DNA from: Arcobacter sp. F155
Lineage (GTDB): Bacteria > Campylobacterota > Campylobacteria > Campylobacterales > Arcobacteraceae
Assembly (NCBI RefSeq): GCF_004116455.1
Contig: NZ_PDJU01000001.1
Coordinates: 310,001 to 374,000, forward strand
DNA length: 64,000 nt
Direction: 5' to 3'
A program made the position numbers and the translations under genes. Under the pieces are notes generated by a model. The model saw nothing but the letters and a program-made list of their open reading frames with translations. It did no database searches and was not told the origin of the DNA. How positions within the stretch are numbered: position 1 is the stretch's first letter; every line of letters begins with the position of its first letter. This document shows, piece after piece, positions 29,711 to 38,092 of this stretch.

Positions 29711-31621
29711 ATGGTTGAACAGAAAATAATATCTAACTCTACTTATTGGTATGATAAGGTAGGTAAAACACAGGAATTTTCAAAAGTAAATGATTTAACA
29801 ATTATTTCAGCAGATAACACTGGAAATACTATTTCCTATTTTTATGATGACATATGGGACTTAAGCTCATATTCCATCAACTCAACTAGAACAGATAGTA
29901 AATTAGATTTTGGCCAAATTGAAAAAGCCCTTAGAAAACAAGCAAAAACTATTGCTTATATGATTTTAATGTATGGTAAAAGTCGTTTTGGAAGACAACT
30001 TGAAGCTAAGACAATTAAAGGACAATATTTTAGAGGGTGTATTGTCCCTATATCAAAATGGCTTACAGAAAAGAATTTAAATTTTAGTGACTTTTTTTCT
30101 GATGAGAGCATATTGTTTCAATATGTTAAACATCAAATTTCAATGAAAAAAGATTTTATACACTTGCCAGCTTTTTTTAAATTTCTGTCAAATACTTACC
30201 ATGAAAGTTTCCCCTATAAAATAGTAATCAACAAAAAAACAAAAACTTATTTAGATGAAGCAAGAAAAATTAGAGAAAAGAATAAAAAGCAAACCCCTAT
30301 TATTCCATCAAGAATATTATCTTATGCAATAGAAGCAAGATGGAATCATATTGATTATATTTTCAATCATATTGATGAGTTATCTAATTTTATTGAAAAT
30401 TATATGAATCAAAAAGCAGATCATGAAAAACCTCAAAAAAGGTTTCTTAATGCTGTAAACTTTTATAAACTAGAAGATTTATTCAAAAAATATAATATTA
30501 ATAATCGTGCAGAATTTATTACATTTATAAAGCAATTACAAGCAACTTCTAAAAATTTAATTCATACTTATAGTGGAATGAGAAGTGAAGAGGCTTATAG
30601 TTTAAATATAAATTCTTTTAAGCAATACAATTCAAAAAGTTTTATAATTGGATTCACAACAAAATTAGATGGAAGACAAAAAGAAACTAGATGGGTAACT
30701 TTAAATAAGATCAAAATTATATTTAAAATTTTTAAAAAAATAAACATTTCAATTCTTAAAAAACATAAAAATTTTATAATTCTAAATAATCCTCCTTTAT
30801 TCCTTTCTGTTAATTTTTTAAGATTAAATAATATGGAATCATTATCATTATGCAGTTTAGAGGTCAATAATGAGTTATATTTAGATGAAAGTAAAGTTAT
30901 ATTAACACCAAAGGATTTAGAAGAATTAGAGTCTATTGACCCTTTTAGGAATTGGACAGAAGAAGACAAGTTTCAACTTGATTCAAGATGGTGCTTTACA
31001 ACTCATCAGTATAGAAGATCTTTATCAGTCTATTCAATAAAAAGTGGTCTTGTTAGTATCGGTGCATTGCAAATTCAATTAAAACACTTATTTAGAGATA
31101 TGACATTGTATTATTCAAATGGAGCTACAAATAACGTTAATATTGATAAATTGTATAGTGAAGATTTAATTAAAACACTTAAAAATACTAAACCAGAAAT
31201 TAAAACATTAGAATTTATAAAGAACGTAATTTTTAGCGATGAAAAGCTATTTGGGAGTTATGGTAAAAAAATAGAATTAAAAAAATCAGCAATAACAAGT
31301 AATTATACATCATACATTTTAGAAGATAAACAGAAAACCTTAAAATTATTTCAAAATGGAGATTTGTATTACAAAGAAACTGCATTAGGTGGATGTATTT
31401 CGGTAGATCCTTGTGATTCTTTTTTGACCAATTCATTAACAGAGTGTTTTTCTTGCGATTGTGGTATTTTAAAAAAGAGTAAAATTGAAAAAGTGATTAC
31501 CAAGGAAAAAAATCTTTTGGCACAATTTGAACGTGAATCTATTGAATATAAAACAATTAATATGGAATTAAATCAGTTGAAATCCTTATATCAAAAAGTT
31601 AATGGAGAAAATAATGAGTAA
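29711..31621 (+). CDS. Tyrosine recombinase 3 (636 residues)
   Basis: The active-site residues are complete: Arg291 in YSGMRSEEAYSLNI, His432-x-x-Arg435 in FTTHQYRRSLSVYSI, His459 in QLKHLFRDM, and Tyr467 or Tyr468. The long N-terminal half (1-250) is not recognisable to me and may bind DNA. The C-terminus has a second Cys-rich patch (CISVDPCDSF, TECFSCDCGILKK) followed by a coiled coil (EKNLLAQFERESIEYKTINMELNQLKSLYQ). This third large recombinase has no counterpart in Tn554. The next small gene starts inside its end. Confidence 0.88.
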   Translation: MVEQKIISNSTYWYDKVGKTQEFSKVNDLTIISADNTGNTISYFYDDIWDLSSYSINSTRTDSKLDFGQIEKALRKQAKTIAYMILMYGKSRFGRQLEAKTIKGQYFRGCIVPISKWLTEKNLNFSDFFSDESILFQYVKHQISMKKDFIHLPAFFKFLSNTYHESFPYKIVINKKTKTYLDEARKIREKNKKQTPIIPSRILSYAIEARWNHIDYIFNHIDELSNFIENYMNQKADHEKPQKRFLNAVNFYKLEDLFKKYNINNRAEFITFIKQLQATSKNLIHTYSGMRSEEAYSLNINSFKQYNSKSFIIGFTTKLDGRQKETRWVTLNKIKIIFKIFKKINISILKKHKNFIILNNPPLFLSVNFLRLNNMESLSLCSLEVNNELYLDESKVILTPKDLEELESIDPFRNWTEEDKFQLDSRWCFTTHQYRRSLSVYSIKSGLVSIGALQIQLKHLFRDMTLYYSNGATNNVNIDKLYSEDLIKTLKNTKPEIKTLEFIKNVIFSDEKLFGSYGKKIELKKSAITSNYTSYILEDKQKTLKLFQNGDLYYKETALGGCISVDPCDSFLTNSLTECFSCDCGILKKSKIEKVITKEKNLLAQFERESIEYKTINMELNQLKSLYQKVNGENNE

Positions 31622-31991
31622 TGAAATAATAGATGATTACTTTGAAGCGTTAGAAAGACTTAAGAATAATGTACCTATACGAATACCAAAAGGTAGTAAA
31701 ATTAACAATGATAATGTATCTCTTGAAGCTGGTAGAAAAAAAGGGACGATTAAAAAATCACGACCTGTTTTTGATGAGCTTATTGAAGAAATCAAAAAAG
31801 CTAATGAAAAAGATATCAAGCCTATCCTAGAATTACAAAATAAGTCAGATAAGTACAAAGAGAAGTTTCTTCACTATAAAAAATTATATGAAGAATGTTT
31901 GAATAGAGAGCTAATGTATTTAGAAAGAATTGATAAATTAGAACAATTACTCAAAACAAATAGACCTATAAATAATGAACATTTTAATTAA
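31614..31991 (+). CDS. Small coiled-coil accessory protein (TnpC/GmtX-like position)
   Basis: The product is 125 residues from ATG 31614, chosen because GGAG (31604-31607) lies six bases upstream. The longer frame from 31602 would put that site inside the gene. It has a basic middle (AGRKKGTIKKSRPVFDELIEEIKKA) and a C-terminal coiled coil (about 70-115, LQNKSDKYKEKFLHYKKLYEECLNRELMYLERIDKLEQLL). TnpC of Tn554 has the same length, the same place after the recombinases, and biases insertion orientation. Homology is not shown, only the parallel. It overlaps the end of recombinase 3 by eight bases. Confidence 0.75.
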   Translation: MSNEIIDDYFEALERLKNNVPIRIPKGSKINNDNVSLEAGRKKGTIKKSRPVFDELIEEIKKANEKDIKPILELQNKSDKYKEKFLHYKKLYEECLNRELMYLERIDKLEQLLKTNRPINNEHFN

Positions 31992-32115
31992 CTGATGTAT
32001 TATTATCAAATATATATTAGATACATAAAAAAATTAAAATAATATTATTAGCTTTAAAGTGTTAGTCATTATTTTAATATATTATATTTTTTTATATATT
32101 ATTTGCTATTTTTTA

Positions 32116-32140
32116 GGCTAGCTTATATATAATGGGCTAG
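32116..32140 (+). promoter_or_regulatory. Probable promoter of the SIR2 cargo operon with flanking repeats
   Basis: A perfect -10 box TATAAT lies at 32128-32133, with a weak -35 TTGCTA at 32103-32108 (19-bp gap). The -10 is bracketed by two direct copies of GGCTAG (32116-32121 and 32135-32140), which could be an operator. The remaining 31992-32205 is A/T-rich with nothing else recognisable. Confidence 0.45.
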
Positions 32141-32205
32141 AGTAAATGTTTAATATAAGGGTTAATAATTAATGATAATCTCTATTAATTTAGATAAGAA
32201 AACTG

Positions 32206-33132
32206 ATGAACATTATTGAAATACCTGAACTACCAACACGCATAAAACAAGCTGCCGAAATAGGTGAATTGGTAATATTTATTGGTGCAGGTATGTCTTA
32301 TGAGTTAGGTTGCTCAGATTGGAATGGTTTAGCAAACGATTTAATCAAACGATGTGAAAATACTTTAGGAGAAGATGAACCATTACTAAATAATTTTGAA
32401 TCAACACAACTAAGAAATATGCTGGAACAAAGTGGTAACAGCAAAAAAGTAATTACCATATGCAATGGCATTTTATCTAAGAGTGGAAATGATGAACTAT
32501 TTTTGGAAGAGATGAAAAAATCATTGAACGATGAAAAAGTTGTACCAACAAATCCAAAACTAAAAACTTACAGAGATCTCTTTAATTTAAATGGTATCTT
32601 TGTCACTACTAACGCTGACAGACACATAGACCAAATATTTAGCCCTCAAAATATCATAACAAGTAAGTTTACGGGAAGCACGGCTCTTGTAAATAAGAAT
32701 CTGTACAAAATACATGGAAGCATAAATGAACCTGCTAGTCTAATATTTACGGTAGAGCAATATTTTACAAGATACAAAGACAAGGAGTTTATAAAGTTTT
32801 TAGAATCACTTTTTACTAAAACAGTGCTATTTGTAGGTTACGGGCTTGGAGAATTTGAACTACTGGAGCATATGTATAAAAATATTACCCTTAGTGAAAA
32901 TCATTATTTTTATCTTGGTGGATACTATACTCACGAAAAAAGACTTTGTGATTTTGAACAGATATATTTTGATCAGATGAAAGTGAAGCTCATACCATAT
33001 TCAAAAGATAAAAAAGGGTTTAAGCAGTTGCCTATAGTGATTGAAGAATGGGTAAAGCAAATTCAAACCACAACCAATGTCTTACAAAACAATTTTGATG
33101 AGATAGATGAAGTGTTAAGGAATCCATTTTGA
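32206..33132 (+). CDS. SIR2-domain protein, probable NAD-consuming defence effector
   Basis: The 308-residue protein is a SIR2_2-type domain and little else. It has the NAD loop LVIFIGAGMSYELG (GAGMS, residues 27-31), TTNADRHID with Asn136, and YKIHGSINEP with His170, the residues needed for NAD hydrolysis in defence SIR2 proteins. FVGYGLGEFELLEHM closes the fold. Eukaryotic-type deacetylase zinc cysteines are absent. In systems such as DSR, Thoeris ThsA and SIR2-Argonaute, this domain depletes NAD when a phage is sensed. Here the effector is a separate gene joined to a large helical partner by a 4-base overlap. Activity is inferred from residues and context. Confidence 0.85.
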   Translation: MNIIEIPELPTRIKQAAEIGELVIFIGAGMSYELGCSDWNGLANDLIKRCENTLGEDEPLLNNFESTQLRNMLEQSGNSKKVITICNGILSKSGNDELFLEEMKKSLNDEKVVPTNPKLKTYRDLFNLNGIFVTTNADRHIDQIFSPQNIITSKFTGSTALVNKNLYKIHGSINEPASLIFTVEQYFTRYKDKEFIKFLESLFTKTVLFVGYGLGEFELLEHMYKNITLSENHYFYLGGYYTHEKRLCDFEQIYFDQMKVKLIPYSKDKKGFKQLPIVIEEWVKQIQTTTNVLQNNFDEIDEVLRNPF

Positions 33133-35840
33133 ATAAAATCGAATCAACTATCCAAAAAATGAAGTTAAATCCAGATTATGAAAAATACTTTTTTCAAAAT
33201 GCTTCTAAGTATCAAAATCTATATGTTTGGCTTGAACCTTTGTATAAAGAAAACTATTTTAAACCGAAAGAGGATATGAAAATTTTCTTGAGTTTTTTAG
33301 AAACAGTTTCTTTGCAAAATAAAGAAGAAGAGAGAATTGACACTACAAATATTTTACTTGATATAGTTAATGCATTTTTTGATTTTAGAAAAAAGCATAA
33401 AAGTTATGATTATTATACTGATTATTCTATTGTTAAAATATTATTCAATCTTCCAAAAGAAAACATAACATTGGAGCATATTGATATGATTCATATGCTT
33501 CTAAAAGATTCAGGAGGCCGTGGTCTATTAAACAGCGAAATTGAAGAAGTTGTTTTACCTGTGCTAATTGATAATGGCATGAATGAATATGTATTAAGTC
33601 TTTTAATGGTTATTTTTGATTATGAAATTCAAGATAAAGGAAAATCTTATCAGGAAAGAGAGCCATTACTTGAAAAATATTGGTTAAATAGCCTTTTAGA
33701 GAAACACTCTCAATCAATAGTTGAAATGATTGATATATCTGGACTTGAGATATTAATATCTATTGTAAAACAGGTTATTGATGAAGATGAGGCTGCATTT
33801 AACAATGTTTGGATAGCTTCTATTGAGGAACATCCTCAAAATAGTTCTCCCGATAGGTATGATAATCAGATTATCTCTTTTTCAAGGGATTTATTAGAGT
33901 ATCTTGATGCAGATAAAGTAAAAAGCTTTATAGAAAATTTTTTAGATGAAGAGCATCCTATTTTTAAAAGATTAGCATTTCATACTATCAACAATAAGTA
34001 TGATGAATTAAAAGAGTTATTTTGGAACTGGTTTGATGCTTATAAAAATGCAATAAACACTACCTTCAAACATGAACTTTATAAACTTTTGGAAGATAAT
34101 AATAGGAAATTTATTGAAGATGAGTTTGACAAGCTTATTGCTTGGATAGAAAGCTTGGATTATTCCAAGTATTATGATGATGTATCTGCTGAACAGTTGG
34201 AAATTGTTACGGCTTATAAGAAAAAAGAGTGGTTGTTGAGTATCAAAGTATCAAGTGCAAAAGCACAAGAATTGTATGAAAAATACAATTCTATAAACTC
34301 TTATGAGCTTGAACATCCAGGGTTTGATATGTGGACTTATGGGGTTACAGCTGTTGGTCGTGAAAGTCCAATTGAAGAAAAAGATGCTTTTTGCAATAAA
34401 ACAGTAGATGAAATTATCCAAGATATCAAAGCATTTGATCCATCAAAAATAGAAAAAAAGAGATTTACTAATGATAGCGATCTTATAGAAGGACTGGCTA
34501 ATGATTTGGCAGATTGTGTAAAAGAAAATCCAAATAAGTATTCGTTAGAATTAGAAAAGTTTATAGAGCTTGACTGGATCTATAAATATCATCTTATATA
34601 CGGTCTCACAAACGCTTGGAAAGAAAAGAAAAAATTTGAGTGGAGTAAAGTTTTTGATTTTATTTTAGACATTTTGGATGAAGATTTTTTTGCATCAGAT
34701 AAGCAATATGTATTGTGGTTAAAAGGTCAAATAGCAAGTTTAGTCAAATATGGTACTCAAAATGATGAGAATGCGTTTGATAAACAGTATCTTCCAGAGG
34801 CAAAAAAGATTCTTTTTCTACTGCTAAAACATAAGGAAGAGGAGCAAATAGAATATGATAATGATATGAATACTTATGTATTAAATTCTATCAATGGCAA
34901 GGCATTACATGCGCTTATTAATTATACACTAAGATACGGTAGATTAAACAGTTCTCATAGTGTTAAGTGGGAAGATGATGTAAAAGAGTTTTTTACAAAA
35001 CAGCTTGACGAAAATACTGAGTATTCAAAATCTATATTTACAATTTTAGGAGATTATTTACCAAATCTTAGCTTTTTGGATAAAGAGTGGGTAGATAGCA
35101 ATTTTAACCGAATTTTCCCTACAGAAAACGATAAGTTGTGGGAGATTGCCATATCTGGATACTTTTTATACTCATCGACAGTTTATACAGACATATATGA
35201 ACAATTTAAACAATATGGGCACATTGAGAAAGCACTAAATTTTAAATTTAAATCTGATCGTACAAAACGAAAAGTTATTCAGCATATTTGTATAATGTAC
35301 AATTCTTCTAAAGACAATGAAACTATCTTTGATGTTATAGAGTCAAAAGATCAAGAATCTATACTTGAGGTGATTAGATTCATGTGGCAAGTAGATAGAA
35401 AAAATATCACTGAAGAATCACGAACAAAAATATTTAGTCTATGGCAAAAAATATATGAAGTGTTTAAGGAAGATGATTCGAGTGTTACTCAAGAGATTTT
35501 TTCAATTTTATCAAAATGGTTTGTTTTTATAGATGATATTGATGAAAAAATATTGCCCTGTCTAAAACTTACTGCAAAATATACTGAGAAAAATCACAAC
35601 TCTTATTTTATTGTAGAAGAGCTTGAAAGACTTGTTAAAAACAATCCTAAATATGTTAGTGAGATTTATATAGAAATGCTTAAAAATGAGATTTTTCCAA
35701 TGTATAAGCAAAAACAAATTGAAAATACTATTGAATCATTATATATGCTTGGTGAAAATGAAAATGCTACGATAATTTGTAATTTTTATAGAAAAAAAGG
35801 GATATATTTTTTGAATGAAATTAGTAAAAGATATGTATAG
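33129..35840 (+). CDS. Large all-helical repeat protein paired with SIR2, probable sensor
   Basis: This 903-residue protein has no signal, membrane segment, Walker motif or nuclease motif. It is acidic and reads as a continuous series of amphipathic helices, the pattern of a HEAT/ARM-like solenoid (SIVKILFNLPKENITLEHIDMIHMLL; LLVALL-like repeats; ILPCLKLTAKYTEK). In DSR1/DSR2 a similar large helical region fused behind the SIR2 domain binds the phage trigger. Here that part is on its own chain. It might contain the DUF4020-type region reported next to SIR2 domains, which I cannot verify. TTG start 33129 with AAGGAAT seven bases upstream; it overlaps the SIR2 stop. Confidence 0.75.
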   Translation: MNKIESTIQKMKLNPDYEKYFFQNASKYQNLYVWLEPLYKENYFKPKEDMKIFLSFLETVSLQNKEEERIDTTNILLDIVNAFFDFRKKHKSYDYYTDYSIVKILFNLPKENITLEHIDMIHMLLKDSGGRGLLNSEIEEVVLPVLIDNGMNEYVLSLLMVIFDYEIQDKGKSYQEREPLLEKYWLNSLLEKHSQSIVEMIDISGLEILISIVKQVIDEDEAAFNNVWIASIEEHPQNSSPDRYDNQIISFSRDLLEYLDADKVKSFIENFLDEEHPIFKRLAFHTINNKYDELKELFWNWFDAYKNAINTTFKHELYKLLEDNNRKFIEDEFDKLIAWIESLDYSKYYDDVSAEQLEIVTAYKKKEWLLSIKVSSAKAQELYEKYNSINSYELEHPGFDMWTYGVTAVGRESPIEEKDAFCNKTVDEIIQDIKAFDPSKIEKKRFTNDSDLIEGLANDLADCVKENPNKYSLELEKFIELDWIYKYHLIYGLTNAWKEKKKFEWSKVFDFILDILDEDFFASDKQYVLWLKGQIASLVKYGTQNDENAFDKQYLPEAKKILFLLLKHKEEEQIEYDNDMNTYVLNSINGKALHALINYTLRYGRLNSSHSVKWEDDVKEFFTKQLDENTEYSKSIFTILGDYLPNLSFLDKEWVDSNFNRIFPTENDKLWEIAISGYFLYSSTVYTDIYEQFKQYGHIEKALNFKFKSDRTKRKVIQHICIMYNSSKDNETIFDVIESKDQESILEVIRFMWQVDRKNITEESRTKIFSLWQKIYEVFKEDDSSVTQEIFSILSKWFVFIDDIDEKILPCLKLTAKYTEKNHNSYFIVEELERLVKNNPKYVSEIYIEMLKNEIFPMYKQKQIENTIESLYMLGENENATIICNFYRKKGIYFLNEISKRYV

Positions 35841-35939
35841 TATTTTATATATTGACATATAGTTTAATTTATTCAGTGGCATAATAATAACAAGTCAACG
35901 GTTTGGCTATTAATATAAAATTATTTAAAAAGGTGTAAA

Positions 35940-36836
35940 TTGAAGCCTGAAGTACTTTATAAATATCGTGAGGACTCCATACGTACTGAAGAAATAATTA
36001 AAAATCAGAAAATCTGGTTATCTTCTCCAGCTAAGTTAAATGATCCACTAGAGTGTAGAATTGGAGAAATTCCAGCTAAATGGGAAGAAGAAACTATTCG
36101 TACGCTTGAAAAGGCTCAGTTAATGGGTGTGTTAATGCAACATCACTCACTTAGACCACCTAAGTGTTTATTTTCACTTAGTGAGAAAGAAACTAAGCGA
36201 TGGATTAAACGCTTTACTAAAATGGATCATTCAAAAAAAGTTAAAGCAATGAGAAAACTATACTCTGACCATGGAATAATACTGTCAAGACCAGAGAATA
36301 TTATTAAAGATATGCGAGACCGTATATCTAATGTTGGTATTTTTAGTTTGAGTGAAGACCATTCAAATGAATTAATGTGGGCTCATTATGGGGCAAATCA
36401 TGAAGGTATTGCTCTAGGATTTAGTACTTTAAGTGACTGTAAACTTTCAAATCAAAGGCATTGTTTACCCGTTATTTACTCTCCCGTAAAGCCAACATTT
36501 AAAGCAGGCTTTAAAAATGAGGTACAAATTATGGCACCAGGTTCTGGACAGGCAAATATACAACGTGTCTCATTTGAAGATGAAGTATTTCGTTCCACTA
36601 TCAGTACAAAAACACCAGTATGGAACTATGAAAAAGAATGGAGATATGTTGAAGAAAATTATGGGCTATTTGATTTTCCTGGCATATTAACTCAAGTAGT
36701 TTTTGGTTCACAAATGAAACAAGAGAGAAAAAATTACTACAAAAAGCTAGTTTCAGAAAATATAAGTAATCATGTTGACTTTTATGAGATTGTAGAGAGT
36801 AAAGGTTTAAGTACATACATAATTACCAAAATCTAA
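35940..36836 (+). CDS. DUF2971 family protein
   Basis: The 298-residue soluble protein has the DUF2971 signature: LYKYREDSIRTEEIIKNQKIWLSSPAKLNDPLECR at the N-terminus, IFSLSEDHSNELMWAHYGANHEGIALGFS in the middle, and FGSQM near the end, with VWNYEKEWRYV before it. The family has no established biochemical role but is frequent among accessory and defence-associated genes. Base composition is visibly richer in G+C than the recombinases, suggesting a separate origin. It begins at TTG 35940 after AAGGTG, about 100 bases behind the helical protein, so it may have its own promoter. Confidence 0.8.
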   Translation: MKPEVLYKYREDSIRTEEIIKNQKIWLSSPAKLNDPLECRIGEIPAKWEEETIRTLEKAQLMGVLMQHHSLRPPKCLFSLSEKETKRWIKRFTKMDHSKKVKAMRKLYSDHGIILSRPENIIKDMRDRISNVGIFSLSEDHSNELMWAHYGANHEGIALGFSTLSDCKLSNQRHCLPVIYSPVKPTFKAGFKNEVQIMAPGSGQANIQRVSFEDEVFRSTISTKTPVWNYEKEWRYVEENYGLFDFPGILTQVVFGSQMKQERKNYYKKLVSENISNHVDFYEIVESKGLSTYIITKI

Positions 36837-37011
36837 ATTGAAAATTATCTGATTTTCACCATATTTAAAGAAAAAGGATTCCATGTTGAAAAGTAAAATT
36901 TCATTATCAAATCCAATATGGACAATTGCAATCTTTAAATAAAAATTTTTATTATAGATAATGGACATAATCTATAATTTAAAAAGGTAGTTTAATAGGT
37001 ATTTTATACTT

Positions 37012-37031
37012 TGTCCATTTTCTTAAATATT
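37012..37031 (-). repeat. Right subterminal inverted repeat of the element
   Basis: TGTCCATT, four bases, then TAAATATT: the reverse complement of the left-end pattern. It lies 12 bases inside the right junction. Two more ATGGACA copies are at 36918-36924 and 36961-36967. The stretch 36837-37043 carries no gene and is probably the recombination end. Confidence 0.6.
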
Positions 37032-37043
37032 TTCGTATAATAG

Positions 37044-37527
37044 GGAACACGTAATTCCTGCTGAAAACTTTGGAAGACAATTTACTTGCTGGAGAGAGGG
37101 AAATGAAGCTTGTGTTAAAAAGAGTGGTAAAGAGTACAAAGGAAGAAGATGTTGTACAAAAGTAAATAAACAATATCGATTGATGCAAGCAGATATGCAT
37201 AATTTAGTTCCAGCAATTGGGGAATTAAATGCAGATAGATCAAACTTTAGATATGGCTTCATTGATGGAGAAAAAAGATTTTATGGTGAGACAATTGATT
37301 TTGAAGTAGATTTTAAAAGAAGAGTTGCAGAACCAGCAGATAATATAAAAGGAAATATTGCTAGAACATATTTTTATTTTGAAAAGCAGTATGGAATGAA
37401 AATTTCTAAAAAAGATAAAAAACTATTTATAGCTTGGGATAAACTTGACCCAGTAAATAATTGGGAAAGAAAAAGAAATAATCTTATTTCTAAATATCAA
37501 GGTAATAAAAATCCCTTTGTAAAATAA
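37044..37527 (+). pseudogene. Endonuclease I gene, 3' part
   Basis: From 37045 the frame reads EHVIPAENFGRQFTCW, then DMHNLVPAIGELNADRSNF and the C-terminal IARTYFYFEKQYGMKISKKDKKLFIAWDK. These are the catalytic half of the endonuclease whose 5' half is at 25439-25707. There is no start codon or ribosome site at the junction; an internal ATG at 37180 falls after the catalytic His, so any product should be inactive. A short palindrome of the sequence TAGACACAAAAGTGTCTA follows the stop and probably terminates transcription. Confidence 0.88.
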
Positions 37528-37530
37528 AAT

Positions 37531-37556
37531 ATTTAGACACAAAAGTGTCTAAATAT
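37531..37556. terminator. Hairpin after the 3' endonuclease fragment
   Basis: ATTTAGACAC and GTGTCTAAAT form a 10-bp perfect stem around an AAAA loop, between convergent genes, with A/T runs on each side. Confidence 0.75.
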
Positions 37557-37966
37557 TAGAATCCTGCAGAGTAACCTCTACTTGAGTGACTCTTAATTAA
37601 ACCATAATAAGTTTTATCTCTTATTTGTTTAATCATATTTCTTAATGTAAAGATAGAAGTATTTTTATCTTTCCAAGCATTCTTTTTAATTGTTTCTACA
37701 TCAACAATTGTTCCTTGGCTTTTTAAGATAGTATGGAAAATGTTCATTTGTGTTTTAGTAAGACCCACATCAACATTTTTTCTATCAAAAACTTTTTTAA
37801 GAACTTTATCATAGTAGAAACCTTTTCCAAGATCAATTCTACTATCAACTTGTTGGCTTAAAATCTCTTTTAAAGTCTCTTCAAGAGGTAAGTTAAACTC
37901 TCTTGCTTTACTCTTTAGAAATCTTTCCATTTCTTTCGTTAAATCTATTGTAATATTGCTGCTCAT
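37556..37966 (-). CDS. RHH plus winged-helix DNA-binding regulator
   Basis: The 136-residue protein joins two DNA-binding folds. The N-terminus (SSNITIDLTKEMERFLKSKAREFNLPLEETLKEILSQQV) looks like a ribbon-helix-helix domain. The C-terminus (VGLTKTQMNIFHTILKSQGTIVDVETIKKNAWKDKNTSIFTLRNMIKQIRDKTYYGLIKSHSSRGYSAGF) is the OmpR-type winged helix. No receiver domain is present. Direct repeats in its own upstream region (38027-38047) and before the endonuclease gene (25406-25426) have the 11-bp period typical of OmpR-type binding. It may control both genes. It converges on the endonuclease gene. Confidence 0.75.
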   Translation of the reverse strand: MSSNITIDLTKEMERFLKSKAREFNLPLEETLKEILSQQVDSRIDLGKGFYYDKVLKKVFDRKNVDVGLTKTQMNIFHTILKSQGTIVDVETIKKNAWKDKNTSIFTLRNMIKQIRDKTYYGLIKSHSSRGYSAGF

Positions 37967-38026
37967 AATGACACCTCATATTTTTATTTTAATTATAACA
38001 CATATAATTATAGGAAAGCTTAAAAT

Positions 38027-38072
38027 TGAGACAATTGTGAGACAATTCTTTCCAAAATTTTAAAAATGTGAC
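38027..38072 (-). promoter_or_regulatory. Tandem repeat operator upstream of the RHH-winged-helix gene
   Basis: TGAGACAATT occurs at 38027-38036 and 38038-38047, an exact 11-bp-period repeat. A third related half-site AATGTGAC is at 38065-38072. All have the same orientation relative to the gene as the repeats before the endonuclease gene. Confidence 0.5.
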
Positions 38073-38092
38073 AAATATAATAAGAAAGTGTC

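Larger units (their letters stand above)
25708..37043 (+). mobile_element. Integrative element with three tyrosine recombinases, inserted in an endonuclease I gene
   Basis: The limits follow from reassembling the split gene; one G is shared between 25707 and 37043. The 11,336-bp insert holds, in order, an intact endonuclease I paralogue, three tandem tyrosine recombinases, a 125-residue coiled-coil protein, a SIR2 protein, a 903-residue helical protein and a DUF2971 protein, all on the plus strand. Subterminal inverted repeats lie at 25741-25760 and 37012-37031. Tn554 uses TnpA, TnpB and a 125-residue TnpC, and gamma-mobile-trio islands use GmtY/Z/X; the set here looks like a relative with one more recombinase. 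There are no conjugation or replication genes. Confidence 0.85.

Noticed and set aside
31992-32205. CRISPR array or tRNA in the gap before the SIR2 gene
   Set aside because: No regular repeats with spacers and no cloverleaf-like sequence; only A/T-rich DNA and a promoter. No CRISPR array was seen anywhere in the window.
25699-37043. AATAG at both junctions as a simple crossover core
   Set aside because: AATAG occurs at 25699-25703 and at 37039-37043, but rejoining through it would delete four bases and break the endonuclease frame. Only the G at 25707/37043 is compatible with the restored gene.
37180-37527. Independent short gene starting at ATG 37180
   Set aside because: The coding sequence clearly continues upstream to 37045 and completes the split endonuclease; there is no ribosome site at 37180.
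37556-37966. Ordinary two-component response regulator
   Set aside because: The winged helix is OmpR-like, but there is no receiver domain and the N-terminus resembles a ribbon-helix-helix fold.
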